Origin: Aestuariibacter salexigens DSM 15300
GTDB taxonomy: Bacteria > Pseudomonadota > Gammaproteobacteria > Enterobacterales > Alteromonadaceae
Assembly: GCF_000429145.1 (NCBI RefSeq)
Contig: NZ_AUBH01000001.1
Span: forward strand, 1-64,000
Direction: 5' to 3'
Length of the DNA stretch: 64,000 bases
A program made the translations under genes and the position numbers. The notes beneath the pieces are model-generated. The model made no database searches and was not told where the DNA came from. It was given only the letters and a program-made list of their open reading frames with translations. This document shows, piece after piece, positions 17,979 through 27,277 of this stretch. The first letter of the stretch is position 1. The number at the start of each line of letters is the position of its first letter.

Positions 17979-19109
17979 ATGACCTCACCTGAACAATCAT
18001 TGGAGCATTTGCGTGCCCAGATCGACGATATCGATGAACAGTTTGTCAAATTATTGGCAAAGCGTTCAGAACTAACCCGTCGGGTAGGTGAGATTAAAAG
18101 TCAAACCGGCATGCCGATTTATGTGCCAGAGCGCGAAGCACAGCTGCTGGCGGATCGTATGCAGGAAGCCGAACAAGCAGGCGTGTCGCCAGCGTTGATT
18201 GAGGATTTGCTCAGGCGCATCATGCGTGAATCCTATCAGACCCAGACCGCTCGTTATTTGTGTGTGAATCCAGACATCAAAAAAGTGGTAGTGATAGGCG
18301 GTAAAGGCGCGTTGGGACGTGTGTTCGTACAGTTGTTCGAGCGCAGTGGTTATCCGGTTGAGGTTCTTGAGAAAGACGACTGGCCTGAGGCTGACAGGAT
18401 CCTTGCTGGCGCCGGGCTGGTTATAGTGTCGGTGCCGATCACGCTCACCGTGCCTGTCATTGAGAAACTCGGCAGTTTGCCCGAAGACTGTGTCCTTGCT
18501 GACATTACCAGTATCAAAGCAAAGCCGCTGGATGCCATGTTAAGTGCACACCGAGGACCGGTGGTCGGCTTACACCCCATGTTTGGTCCTGATGCACCAG
18601 GCATGGTGAAGCAGGTTGTGGTGGTATGTGACGGCCGTTATCCCGAACGCTATGCCTGGCTGATAAAGCAGATGGAGATTTGGGGCGCGTCCCTGCATGA
18701 CTGCACGGCCCAGGAACATGATGAAGCCATGGCATTTATTCAGGTCATGCGTCACTTCAACACCTTCGTGTATGGGGCTCATCTGGCTGGTGAGAGCCCG
18801 GATCTTAAACAGCTTATCGTCTTTTCCTCGCCTATTTACAGGCTTGAACTGGCCATGGTCGGGCGTCTTTTTGCTCAAGACCCTGAACTATATGCCGACA
18901 TCATCTTTAATAATCCTGATAACATCGAATTGCTGAAGCGATTTCGCGACCGTTTCAATCAGGCCATTGGTTTGTTAGAAGCCGGTGATAAAGGGGAATT
19001 TATCCACCGCTTTTTCAGAATAGGCTACTGGTTTGGTGACTATGCCAAGCGTGCCCTGGTGGACAGTAAAAAACTGCTGCAAAAAGCGGACGACGATAGA
19101 ACAAACTAA
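17979..19109 (+). CDS. tyrA: Bifunctional chorismate mutase / prephenate dehydrogenase (T-protein)
   Basis: Converts chorismate to prephenate and then to 4-hydroxyphenylpyruvate for tyrosine. 376 aa. The chorismate mutase domain is at about 1-90 ([30 protein letters not shown]). A Rossmann NAD-binding dehydrogenase follows with [13 protein letters not shown], the HPMFGPD active-site histidine segment, and the [16 protein letters not shown] helix. The length matches E. coli TyrA (373). It is coupled to aroF by a 6-nt gap and presumably under the same TyrR control. Confidence 0.95.
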   Translation: MTSPEQSLEHLRAQIDDIDEQFVKLLAKRSELTRRVGEIKSQTGMPIYVPEREAQLLADRMQEAEQAGVSPALIEDLLRRIMRESYQTQTARYLCVNPDIKKVVVIGGKGALGRVFVQLFERSGYPVEVLEKDDWPEADRILAGAGLVIVSVPITLTVPVIEKLGSLPEDCVLADITSIKAKPLDAMLSAHRGPVVGLHPMFGPDAPGMVKQVVVVCDGRYPERYAWLIKQMEIWGASLHDCTAQEHDEAMAFIQVMRHFNTFVYGAHLAGESPDLKQLIVFSSPIYRLELAMVGRLFAQDPELYADIIFNNPDNIELLKRFRDRFNQAIGLLEAGDKGEFIHRFFRIGYWFGDYAKRALVDSKKLLQKADDDRTN

Positions 19110-19199
19110 ACTTCACTTTTGTCTAGTTGCATGAGATGTTAATGACAAGACAATTTGTTACTCGCTGTGTCAAGCTACAGCGCGTCATGAGGAACTAAG

Positions 19200-21524
19200 A
19201 TGTCGTTAAAGCTGCGCATACTATTGGTATTTATCTCTCTGATCGTGGTGTCGATTTTGGTAATGGCAATAGTGTCAGTCAATGTGGCCGTCAGTGAATC
19301 TGGCGAAGCGTTAAAAGAGTCAGCACAGGAAAAATTGCTCAGCCAGAATGTGCAGACCCGCGAAGCGCTTGATGAGTATATAAGTGGGATAGAATCACAG
19401 ATCCGTGCAAAGTCATACAGCCTGACGATAGTGGATGCCGCTGCTGCGTTCGTTCCGGCGTTTCGAAACTATGCCAGTCAGCGTGGGGCAATCACGGCGA
19501 GTCAGGAATCAGCGCTGGAGTCCTACTACCGTGACGCCTTCGCTGGACGATTTGCTGATTTGAATCCGACGCGATTGAATAACCCGCTGCGCCTGCTTGA
19601 GCCGCTAAACGCAGAATCCAAAACACTGCAATATGACTTTATCGCCGGCTCTGATTTTCCTATCGGTGAGAAGGATGGACTGGAACGCCTAAACAACGCT
19701 TCAGACTACGCCAGCGCCCACGCAAAGTATCACCCGACGCTGCGTAAATTCCTCTACGAATTCGGTTATTACGACATCTTCATTGCTGACATCGACACAG
19801 GCAACATTGTATACAGCGTTTTTAAAGAGCTCGACTATGCTACCAGTCTGAAATCAGGCCCTTACGCTCAAACCGGCATTGGTGAGGTATTTAAAAAGGC
19901 CGCACAGCTAAATGACGCGGATGGGGTAGTATTCAGTAAGTTTGATACGTATCTGCCCTCCTATAACGCGCTGGCCGGGTTTGCTGCCAGTCCTATCGCC
20001 GATCAAAACGGTCGAATTATCGCGGTACTTATTTTTCAGATGCCGATGGATCACATCAATGATTTGCTGACTCATGAGCAGGAATGGAAGCAGAAGGGGT
20101 TCGGCGATTCGGGCGAAACTTATATGGTATCGCCCGGTGGTTTACTAATGAATGAAAGTCGCTTCTTCGTAGAAGACTATGCGAATTACATCAACGCAAT
20201 CCGCCCCAAGTATCCGGATGCGGCTAAAGAAGCGGAAGCACGTGAAACCTCAGTAGGGGTGCAGCCGGTTGACTCGCCGTCATCGCGCAGCGCATTGCAG
20301 GGGAACAGCGGCTTTCTTGAAATCCTTGATTATCGTGATGTGCCTGTGTATTCCGCCTACTCACCAGTACAAATTGGTGAGTACACTTACGGACTGATGG
20401 CAGAAATTGACGTAGCAGAAGCGCTTGCACCTGCTGATGCGATAGGTGGCCGCCTGGTTTCGTCGGCCATCGTCGAATTTATTATTATCACAGCCATTGC
20501 GGTGGGTATCACGCTGTGGTTCGCGAGTGTGCTGATTAAACCGTTAAATAAGCTTGGCAAAACCTGTGAAGAGCTGACCGAAGGCGAAGGCGATCTTACT
20601 ACCACTATTGCACCTTCCGGTATTCCTGAAATCGATAAAATTTCCAATAATTTTAACGTGTTTATCAGTCAGATAAGAGACATTATTGCGCAAGTTAAGC
20701 AGGACGCTGAAGTGCTCGCGGCAGCCTCTGAGCAGCTTAGCTCGACAACAGAGCAAAGCCTGGCAGTGTCTGAACAGCAGCGCGACCAGACCCATAGCGT
20801 GGCTACCTCAATGGAAGAGTTGTCAGCTTCGATAAACGACGTGGCTCGTTCAACCGTTGAAACCAGCACTAAAGGCCTTGAAGCCAAGTCTAGCCTGAAG
20901 GAAAACATGGAACGGGCAGGGATGGCCGCAGAAAATATTAAACTGCTGGTCGAGCTCATTCGCGATACCAGTCGCGTGATTGCCTCGCTCAAAGATGAAG
21001 TCAATGAAATTACGTCTGCACTGAATACCATTACCGGTATTGCCGATCAGACGAACCTGCTGGCCTTAAATGCGGCAATTGAAGCAGCCAGAGCCGGTGA
21101 AGCTGGACGAGGGTTCTCAGTGGTGGCCGACGAAGTCAGAGCGCTGGCGACTCGCTCGCAGGAGAACACTGTACAAATCTCTAAGATCATGGAAACCATG
21201 ACGGAAACGTCAGACAGGTCAGTGCAATCCATGGAGCGCGCAGAGCGCGCCGCCGACGGTGGTATTCACCTGGTTGATCTGGTGACCACGGCGATGGATG
21301 AGCTGGCGCGTACTATCGACGCTGTACAGCAGATGAGTGAAACGGTGGCAACCGCTACTGAAGAGCAAAATGTCACCTCAGACAGTGTCACTGAGAGTGT
21401 GACGCGTATCAATGAGATGGCAACGGATGCAGAGCAGGGTGCACGACAAACCAGCGCGTCTGCCCATGAACTGGCACGCATTGCGGCCAACACCAAAGAA
21501 TTGGTAGAACGCTTTAAGGTATAG
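19200..21524 (+). CDS. Methyl-accepting chemotaxis protein with periplasmic Cache-type sensor
   Basis: 774-aa transmembrane chemoreceptor. TM1 is at about 7-30. A large periplasmic domain (about 35-415) has a double-Cache pattern, including a [20 protein letters not shown] segment. TM2 is at about 418-440, then HAMP ([21 protein letters not shown]). The long cytoplasmic signalling coil has the hairpin tip [19 protein letters not shown], the CheA/CheW contact. It probably senses a small organic ligand; which one is not visible. The start has GAGGAACTAAG before the ATG. It separates tyrA from pheA, which are much closer neighbours in E. coli, and has its own terminator. Confidence 0.93.
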   Translation: MSLKLRILLVFISLIVVSILVMAIVSVNVAVSESGEALKESAQEKLLSQNVQTREALDEYISGIESQIRAKSYSLTIVDAAAAFVPAFRNYASQRGAITASQESALESYYRDAFAGRFADLNPTRLNNPLRLLEPLNAESKTLQYDFIAGSDFPIGEKDGLERLNNASDYASAHAKYHPTLRKFLYEFGYYDIFIADIDTGNIVYSVFKELDYATSLKSGPYAQTGIGEVFKKAAQLNDADGVVFSKFDTYLPSYNALAGFAASPIADQNGRIIAVLIFQMPMDHINDLLTHEQEWKQKGFGDSGETYMVSPGGLLMNESRFFVEDYANYINAIRPKYPDAAKEAEARETSVGVQPVDSPSSRSALQGNSGFLEILDYRDVPVYSAYSPVQIGEYTYGLMAEIDVAEALAPADAIGGRLVSSAIVEFIIITAIAVGITLWFASVLIKPLNKLGKTCEELTEGEGDLTTTIAPSGIPEIDKISNNFNVFISQIRDIIAQVKQDAEVLAAASEQLSSTTEQSLAVSEQQRDQTHSVATSMEELSASINDVARSTVETSTKGLEAKSSLKENMERAGMAAENIKLLVELIRDTSRVIASLKDEVNEITSALNTITGIADQTNLLALNAAIEAARAGEAGRGFSVVADEVRALATRSQENTVQISKIMETMTETSDRSVQSMERAERAADGGIHLVDLVTTAMDELARTIDAVQQMSETVATATEEQNVTSDSVTESVTRINEMATDAEQGARQTSASAHELARIAANTKELVERFKV

Positions 21525-21528
21525 GAAC

Positions 21529-21553
21529 GAGCCAGCTGTCGCTGGCTCCTTTA
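21529..21553 (+). terminator. Terminator after the MCP gene
   Basis: GAGCCAGC (21529-21536) pairs with GCTGGCTC (21541-21548) around TGTC, followed by CTTTATTTC. It lies between the convergent MCP and pheA genes. Confidence 0.75.
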
Positions 21554-21556
21554 TTT

Positions 21557-22738
21557 CTATTCAGCTAACGCGTTCACCGCAGCAACTCGCGTTGGACTGA
21601 TCTCTTCACTGGGATAGCAGCCCAGCAGCTTAAAGTAACGGGTGATACCCTGCAGGCTTTCCATGGCGTTCTGCATGGGACCGTCCTGAATATTCCCTTC
21701 TACATCAAGATAAAACATCTCTTCCCAGGGGTTTCCGGTGATGGGCCGCGACTCGAGCTTAGTCATGTTGATATTGTTTTCGCGTAAGACTAACAGGGCC
21801 TCGACCAGCGCGCCGGGTTTCTGCACCGTGGATATTACCAGAGTGGTTTTTGCTGGCACTTGCAAAGGTACCTTAACGGCATTACGCGCCACTACAATAA
21901 AGCGGCTGTGGTTTTCTTTCTGATTGGCCAGGTTAGACTTAATCGCGTGTAGGCCATACAAGGCGCCCCCAGCCTCACTGCCGATGGCTGCTACATCAGC
22001 TGACTGCAATTCACTGACGGTGATCATTGCCGCTGAGGTGCTGTCACAGGGTTTTACCTCGACATTGCCCAGCTCAGCCAAAAAGTGGCTACATTGCGCG
22101 AATACCTGAGGGTGGGCATACAGCGTTTTGATTTGGCTGATACTGGTGTCCTTCGAGACCAACAAAGCATGTTTGATCGGATGGGTGAGCTCACCAATGA
22201 TTGACAGACTGGTGTGCTGCAGTTGGTCATAGACTTCGTTGATACTGCCTGAGGAAGTGTTTTCGATTGGCAGTACGGCATAGTCAGCTTCATTACTTTC
22301 GACCTTGTGGACAATATCAGCAAAGCTCTGGCAGCCTATTTCAAGCAGTTCGCCAGGGCGTCGGGAAAAATACTTCTGGGTAGCCAGATAGCTATATGAG
22401 CCTTTATCTCCTAAAAACGCCACGCGATTGAGCGGCAATGACGCGCCGGGGTTGGCGCGCTCTGCCAGCATGGCCTGTTGATTGAGAACCGAATCCTCGA
22501 TGATGACATGAAAAAGCTGGGTGACGTAGTGTGGGTCCAGACCAAACTCCTGGCCTTGTTTGATCAGTCTGACCAGTAATTGCTCTTCCCGCTTCTGGTC
22601 GCGTACCGGGATATGATGCTGGATCTTCGTCTCTGCAACCTGATTGGTCAGGGTCTGGCGCTCAGCCAACAGGGACAGGATCTTACCGTCAATGTCGCTG
22701 ATTTGATGTCTTAATGGGGTGAGTGCGTCGTTGGTCAT
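21557..22738 (-). CDS. pheA: Bifunctional chorismate mutase / prephenate dehydratase (P-protein)
   Basis: Makes phenylpyruvate from chorismate for phenylalanine synthesis. From ATG 22738 (MTNDALTPLRHQISDIDGKI) it is 393 aa, against 386 in E. coli. It has chorismate mutase (about 1-90), prephenate dehydratase with VAFLGDKGSYSYLA and PIENTSSGSINEVYD, and a C-terminal ACT domain with the phenylalanine-binding motifs GALVEAL and ESRPITGNPWE. An upstream in-frame start at 22795 lies inside the attenuator terminator and would not be used. Regulation is by attenuation in the leader. Confidence 0.95.
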   Translation of the reverse strand: MTNDALTPLRHQISDIDGKILSLLAERQTLTNQVAETKIQHHIPVRDQKREEQLLVRLIKQGQEFGLDPHYVTQLFHVIIEDSVLNQQAMLAERANPGASLPLNRVAFLGDKGSYSYLATQKYFSRRPGELLEIGCQSFADIVHKVESNEADYAVLPIENTSSGSINEVYDQLQHTSLSIIGELTHPIKHALLVSKDTSISQIKTLYAHPQVFAQCSHFLAELGNVEVKPCDSTSAAMITVSELQSADVAAIGSEAGGALYGLHAIKSNLANQKENHSRFIVVARNAVKVPLQVPAKTTLVISTVQKPGALVEALLVLRENNINMTKLESRPITGNPWEEMFYLDVEGNIQDGPMQNAMESLQGITRYFKLLGCYPSEEISPTRVAAVNALAE

Positions 22739-22763
22739 TAATGGTGTCGCCCAGTTTAAGAAA

Positions 22764-22856
22764 ATAAAAAAACCTCCCAGAGGGAGGTTTTGCAAGTGAT
22801 TCGGTCACGCGCGTTCCTCCCGCTAATGCGGACTAAAAAAGAAACGGAACGTGCAT
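22764..22856 (-). promoter_or_regulatory. Transcription attenuator of pheA
   Basis: On the minus strand the leader peptide is followed by CCGC (1), GCGGGAGG (2), AACCTCCC (3) and GGGAGGTT followed by a T-run (4). Segments 1:2 and 3:4 can pair, and 2:3 (GGGAGG/CCTCCC) forms the competing antiterminator. 3:4 is a rho-independent terminator at 22764-22791. This is the classical attenuation layout: ribosome stalling at leader phenylalanine codons would free segment 2 and favour read-through into pheA. Confidence 0.85.
22833..22856 (-). CDS. pheL: pheA leader peptide, 7 aa (MHVPFLF)
   Basis: The minus strand encodes M-H-V-P-F-L-F-stop directly ahead of the attenuator stems. Compare E. coli PheL, which begins MKHIPFFFAFFF: the 'PF.F' core is kept but the phenylalanine run is reduced to two codons. 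There is no clear ribosome-binding site. The call rests on position, composition and the attenuator that follows. Confidence 0.65.
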   Translation of the reverse strand: MHVPFLF

Positions 22857-22929
22857 CTAAATAATGTCATAGTCTCGAATTTATATGTCACCGGTGGCAT
22901 TGTCAACGCTGTATTCAGCAGCCGGGCGT

Positions 22930-23730
22930 TCACTCTCCCAGCAGCGCCGCCAGCATCGTTCTTACTTCCTGCGCCTCAAAGGGCTTGTCGCACAGTGCAT
23001 TCACCCCGGTTTGCTGTATGTTGGCCATATGCGGGCTGTCAGCTGCTTCTGAGGTGACCATGATAATCGGAATATGCGCAGTTTCTGGATTGAATCTGAC
23101 AAACTCAGATAGCTCACGACCGTCCATTTCCGGCATGTTGTAGTCAGTCACTACCAAATCGTAGGTGTTGTCTTTGAGCAGTGTAAGGGCCATGGCGCCA
23201 TTTTCTGCTTCATCGATACGATTTAAGCCCATGCCCTCAAGAACCCTGCGAATATGATTACGCGCCAGTCTGCTGTCATCCACCAGCAATACTCTGACAT
23301 CACGCACATCAAACAGCTCCAGCTCCAGTTCTTCGGTGTTGATTAAATCCAGACTGGCTCGAAGTGCACGGGCAAGATGCACCGGCTCAAATGGTTTGGG
23401 TAGAATCGCTGCCACGCCGGCCTGTTTGAATTCTTCAAGCTTGGCGATGCGGTTCTCGCTGGACACCAACATAAATGGGATAGACGCTGTTTCTGCATCA
23501 TTTTTCATGCTCTTAAGCAGATCCAATCCTGTGCCATCTTCAAAGTACATGGCACTCACCACTAAATCCGCACCATGGGAACGCATTGCCGCTTTGGCTT
23601 CTGCTACCGTTGATACGGCATCAATTTCATCGACTTTCTCTTTGATAAGCAGCGAGGAAATAATCTTGCGCTGGGTGTCTGAAGGCTCAACGAGCAGGAT
23701 ATGCAGGTCGGAAATTGACAGGTGTTGCAT
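22930..23730 (-). CDS. Response regulator with two receiver domains, the first degenerate
   Basis: 266 aa made of two tandem CheY-like domains and nothing else. The C-terminal domain (about 143-266) has the full acidic set D151/D152, phospho-acceptor D196 (VVTDYNMPEMDG) and K249 (DKPFE). The N-terminal domain (about 8-130) lacks the phospho-acceptor: Ala60 stands where Asp is expected (DLVVSAMYFEDG) and the acidic pair is E15 plus a proline. It keeps the lysine (KPFE). So only one half should be phosphorylated. With no output domain, it presumably acts by protein contact, CheY-like. Its start is 25 bp after the end of yciH on the same strand. Confidence 0.85.
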   Translation of the reverse strand: MQHLSISDLHILLVEPSDTQRKIISSLLIKEKVDEIDAVSTVAEAKAAMRSHGADLVVSAMYFEDGTGLDLLKSMKNDAETASIPFMLVSSENRIAKLEEFKQAGVAAILPKPFEPVHLARALRASLDLINTEELELELFDVRDVRVLLVDDSRLARNHIRRVLEGMGLNRIDEAENGAMALTLLKDNTYDLVVTDYNMPEMDGRELSEFVRFNPETAHIPIIMVTSEAADSPHMANIQQTGVNALCDKPFEAQEVRTMLAALLGE

Positions 23731-23755
23731 GCTTTTTTCTCACAATCTGCCGGTT

Positions 23756-24076
23756 TTACCCACCGGCGAGCTTTACCTTGTATCCCTTCTGTTCGAGATA
23801 CTGCTTGAGTTTTTCGCGGTTATCGCCCTGAATTTCAATACTAAATTGTTTGACTGCGCCACCACAGCCGCACAGTTGTTTCAAGGCTTTGCACAATGAT
23901 TTGAGTTCTTTCTCATCAAGACCCAGTCCCTCAATGATAGACATACCTTTGCCTTTTCGCCCCTTTGTTTCTCGACGAATACGCACAATGCCATCGCCTT
24001 TCGGCGGTTGCGGTGCCTGGGACGAGGTGTGAATACGTCCGCTGTCGGTGCTGTATACGAGTTTGTTGTCTTGCAT
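23756..24076 (-). CDS. yciH: Translation initiation factor-like protein YciH (SUI1/eIF1 family)
   Basis: 106 aa. It has the SUI1 domain with KGDGIVRIRRETKGRKGKGM, LCGCGGAVK and the terminal KGYKVKLAGG, very close to E. coli YciH. The family is related to eukaryotic eIF1 and can influence start-site fidelity on the ribosome. ATG 24076 is chosen because AAGGAG lies 9 nt before it; an upstream GTG at 24094 overlaps that ribosome-binding site. It may be co-transcribed with the two-receiver regulator downstream. Confidence 0.93.
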   Translation of the reverse strand: MQDNKLVYSTDSGRIHTSSQAPQPPKGDGIVRIRRETKGRKGKGMSIIEGLGLDEKELKSLCKALKQLCGCGGAVKQFSIEIQGDNREKLKQYLEQKGYKVKLAGG

Positions 24077-24211
24077 CAAGGCATACTCCTTCACTGCGGG
24101 AATGCGATTGTAATAGCAAATGAATTGATTAACACTACATGACAGTAGGCTGAGCTTGCTATCCTAATCGTTAATGTCTTTACTTGATAGACTTTGTTGC
24201 AGGAGTTCCTG

Positions 24212-24517
24212 ATGAGTGTAGAAAAATTACTGAGTGATGATGGTAACGCACTGACCATTGTGATGGACCAGAAGTTTGATTTTAGTAAGGTCCAGGACTT
24301 CAGAATGGCTTACTCTGACGTCGGTGATGGTCTGAAAGAAGTCACCGTTGATCTGAAAGACACAGACTACATGGATAGTTCTGCACTTGGCATGCTGTTA
24401 AATATGCAAAAAACGCTGAGCGATCGTGTCAGCACCTTCAAGATCGCACACTGCAAACCGCAGGTGATGAAGATACTGAAAATCTCCCGTTTCGATAAAA
24501 AATTCGACATTTCCTAG
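24212..24517 (+). CDS. STAS-domain anti-sigma factor antagonist (partner-switch)
   Basis: 101-aa single STAS domain. The phosphorylatable serine region is intact in DTDYMDSSALGMLLNMQ (S56/S57). Such proteins bind an anti-sigma kinase when dephosphorylated. AGGAG lies 6 nt before ATG 24212. The next gene, 25 bp on, encodes a protein with receiver, PP2C phosphatase and kinase-type ATPase domains that would dephosphorylate and phosphorylate this protein. The pair resembles CrsA/CrsR of Shewanella and HsbA/HsbR of Pseudomonas, which control stress or biofilm output; that role is inferred from domain layout. Confidence 0.88.
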   Translation: MSVEKLLSDDGNALTIVMDQKFDFSKVQDFRMAYSDVGDGLKEVTVDLKDTDYMDSSALGMLLNMQKTLSDRVSTFKIAHCKPQVMKILKISRFDKKFDIS

Positions 24518-24542
24518 CGCTAACCTTAACTGACCACGCGCT

Positions 24543-26186
24543 ATGCGTATCTTAATTGTTGACGATGAATCGCTGAATCGTTTCCTTCTCCTTCATATGC
24601 TTGAGGGAGAGGGCTACACCGAGTGTTATGAGGCGGAAAGCGGTCATGAAGCGCTGCAGCTAGCGGAAAAAATCAACCCCGATTTGGTGTTGCTAGACGT
24701 CATGATGCCAGACATGGACGGCTATACGCTGGCGCCACTGCTGAAAAAACTGTCTGGTGACACCTATCTTCCGATCATTTTTATTACCGCACTGGATGAT
24801 CAGGAAAGTCTGGTTAAATGCCTGGAAGTAGGCGGTGATGATTTCGCCTCTAAACCCTTTGATAAAGTCCTATTGGCGGCGAAAATTCGTGCTCACAGCA
24901 GAACGCGACTGTTGAGTCAGCGAATCAATAGCCAGCATCAGGAACTGGTTTATTACCGCAATGCTGTCGAGCGTGAGCACGCGATTGTAGAACATATTTT
25001 TAATAATGCGATTAAGAATAATCCCAAAGTTGCCAAGTTTCTGGATTATCGTTTGACGCCGGCCACCGACTTTAATGGTGATCTGTTGCTGTATGAGCCA
25101 AGTCCTAGCGGTGGATTCTACATGCTGGTGGGTGATTTTACCGGGCATGGGCTTGCTTCAGCGATAGGTGCGTTGCCCGTCACCCGTGCATTTCAGGCAA
25201 TGGTGGCAAAAGGACTGTCGGTTTCAGAAATCGTAGGCACGCTGAATAAAACGCTTTTATCGCTGTTGCCCGTGGAAATGTTTTTTGCCGCAGCCGTGCT
25301 GGAAGTCAGCGCATCGGGGAAACACTTCAGCGTGTGGAACGGCAGTATGCCAGCGCTGCTGGTAGCATCATCGGATGGCAGTATCAGTCATCGGTTTACA
25401 TCCAGACATATGGCATTGGGTATTCTTGACCCGGATGAATTCGAAGATCAGGTCGAATTTTTCGAAGCACAGGACGGCGACAGACTGGTGGCGTTTTCAG
25501 ATGGTCTGGTCGAGATTGAAGATGCCTCTGGCGAAATGGTGGGGGAAGATATTGTCGAACAATGGTTGGCTGAGCGTCAGGATATCACCGTTGAACAAAT
25601 GTATGCCAATATTGATACGATACTGAACGGTCGGGACGCCCACGACGATATCACAATCGTCTCCTACCGCTGTGCTGACCTGCATGAACTGCATCATATC
25701 AACACCGTGTCTACTTTACCTTTTGTCATTGAAGCGACGCTGACGCCAGACGAAATACGCAACACCGACCCGGTTGAGGCATTTATTGAACTGGTTGCCA
25801 GTCAGAATGGATTAGCCTGGTTGCGCTCACAGTTGTTTACGGTGCTTACGGAGCTTTACAACAATGCGGTCGATCATGGCTTATTAGGACTCAGTTCATC
25901 ATTAAAAAGTACCACCGAAGGCTTTATGCAATATTACGAAGAGCGCATGCAACGTCTTGAGACATTAAGTAGCGGGTACATCATCCTCAGAGCCGGCTTT
26001 GACCCACTAAATCGGTCATTGCGCATCACCGTCATGGATAGCGGCAAAGGGTTTAATGTTGGACAGGTATCGGACGCAGACGAAGAGGACATGTTTGGAC
26101 GTGGGATCCCGATGTTATTGGAGCTGTGCGACTCACTGGATTATCGTGATGGTGGCAAGACCGCCGAAGCGATCATGAGTCTGTAA
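24543..26186 (+). CDS. REC-PP2C(SpoIIE)-HATPase response regulator (CrsR/HsbR-like)
   Basis: 547 aa with three activities in one chain. The receiver domain (about 1-120) has D7/D8 and phospho-acceptor D52 (LLDVMMPDMDG). The SpoIIE-type PP2C phosphatase (about 165-380) has VGDFTGHGLASAIGALP and the DDITIV metal motif. The C-terminal RsbW/HATPase_c domain has the N box ELYNNAVDHG, DSGKGF and GRGIPML. It should act as a phosphorylation-controlled switch on the STAS protein encoded just upstream: phosphatase when activated, serine kinase otherwise. The sensor kinase that feeds it is not in the window. The start is ATG 24543. Confidence 0.9.
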   Translation: MRILIVDDESLNRFLLLHMLEGEGYTECYEAESGHEALQLAEKINPDLVLLDVMMPDMDGYTLAPLLKKLSGDTYLPIIFITALDDQESLVKCLEVGGDDFASKPFDKVLLAAKIRAHSRTRLLSQRINSQHQELVYYRNAVEREHAIVEHIFNNAIKNNPKVAKFLDYRLTPATDFNGDLLLYEPSPSGGFYMLVGDFTGHGLASAIGALPVTRAFQAMVAKGLSVSEIVGTLNKTLLSLLPVEMFFAAAVLEVSASGKHFSVWNGSMPALLVASSDGSISHRFTSRHMALGILDPDEFEDQVEFFEAQDGDRLVAFSDGLVEIEDASGEMVGEDIVEQWLAERQDITVEQMYANIDTILNGRDAHDDITIVSYRCADLHELHHINTVSTLPFVIEATLTPDEIRNTDPVEAFIELVASQNGLAWLRSQLFTVLTELYNNAVDHGLLGLSSSLKSTTEGFMQYYEERMQRLETLSSGYIILRAGFDPLNRSLRITVMDSGKGFNVGQVSDADEEDMFGRGIPMLLELCDSLDYRDGGKTAEAIMSL

Positions 26187-26194
26187 AACTGTTG

Positions 26195-26211
26195 TTGAGA
26201 ATAATTCTCAA
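26195..26211 (+). promoter_or_regulatory. Fur box upstream of fbpABC
   Basis: TTGAGAATAATTCTCAA is a perfect 8-1-8 inverted repeat matching the gammaproteobacterial Fur consensus (TGAGAAT-ATTCTCA core). It is 45 bp before the fbpA ATG and 9 bp after the preceding stop codon, so it should give iron-dependent repression of the transporter operon. Confidence 0.85.
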
Positions 26212-26255
26212 TTCGATTACCCTCTAAGCTTCTTTCATTTTGCAAAGGTAGTGGT

Positions 26256-27272
26256 ATGAAACAACGCGTTCTGGTGTGGCTGTGTGCATTGACAGTGGCC
26301 GTGCCGTTTTTCTCCCAAGCTCAACAACTTAATGTGTATTCTGCGAGGAAAGAAGCGCTTATCAAACCCATACTTGATAAGTTTGCTGAACAGAACGATG
26401 TGCAGATTAATCTTATCACCGGTGGTGCTGATACGCTGATCTCTCGCATCCAGCGTGAGGGTGAGTTAAGCCCGGCGGATGTCCTGTTTACCACAGATGT
26501 TGGCCGTTTGGTCAGAGCCAAACAGGCGGGCATTACTGACCCATATGTTTCGACAGAGCTTCAGAAGCACATTCCCGCGAACTTGCGTGACGCGGAGCAT
26601 CACTGGTTCGCCTTGACCCGTCGCGCTCGCACCATCATGTACGTACCAGAGCGTGTCGACCCAGATTCACTAAGCCGTCTTGAAGATCTTAATAAACCAG
26701 AATGGCAGGGCAGGCTGTGTATCAGAAGTTCAAGCAATATTTACAATCAGTCGATGGTTGCTACGCTGTTGGCGCAGTTAGGCAGTGATGCAACACAGCA
26801 ATGGGCCAATCAGTTTGTAAACGCGTTCGCGCGTCCTCCAAAAGGCGGTGACCGTGACCAGATCCGCGCCGTGGTAGCAGGCCAGTGCGATGTGGCTATC
26901 GCCAATACCTACTATCTGGCTGGCATGCTGACCGACAGCGACCCGGCTACTCGCGAGATCGCCAAGCAGGTGAAAGTGCTGTGGCCTAATCAGCAGGATA
27001 GGGGGACGCACGTGAATATTTCTGGTACAGCGATTATCAAAGGCGCACCTAATAAGGCGATAGCGCAGGCATTATTGGATTACATGGTGTCCGAAGAGGC
27101 GCAGTCCTGGTATGCCGAAACCAACGGTGAATATCCAGTCAGAGAAGGTGTGGCATGGAGTCAGGTGCTAACTGACATGGGGCAGTTCAAGGCCGAAAAT
27201 GTGCCACTTGAAATGGTGGGCGAACTCAATGAAGAAGCCCTGAAAATCATGGATCGGGCCGGCTGGAAATAA
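26256..27272 (+). CDS. fbpA: Ferric iron ABC transporter, periplasmic binding protein
   Basis: 338 aa. Signal peptide MKQRVLVWLCALTVAVPFFS with cleavage near AQA-QQ. Mature protein has the FbpA/FutA/AfuA fold signature LNVYSARKEALIKPILDKF and a C-terminal GTHVNISGTAIIKGAPNKA block. Paired tyrosines occur in the NTYYLAG region, which in this family coordinate Fe3+. It binds free or citrate-coordinated ferric iron in the periplasm and hands it to the permease. First gene of fbpABC, behind a Fur box. Confidence 0.92.
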   Translation: MKQRVLVWLCALTVAVPFFSQAQQLNVYSARKEALIKPILDKFAEQNDVQINLITGGADTLISRIQREGELSPADVLFTTDVGRLVRAKQAGITDPYVSTELQKHIPANLRDAEHHWFALTRRARTIMYVPERVDPDSLSRLEDLNKPEWQGRLCIRSSSNIYNQSMVATLLAQLGSDATQQWANQFVNAFARPPKGGDRDQIRAVVAGQCDVAIANTYYLAGMLTDSDPATREIAKQVKVLWPNQQDRGTHVNISGTAIIKGAPNKAIAQALLDYMVSEEAQSWYAETNGEYPVREGVAWSQVLTDMGQFKAENVPLEMVGELNEEALKIMDRAGWK

Positions 27273-27277
27273 CCTCA

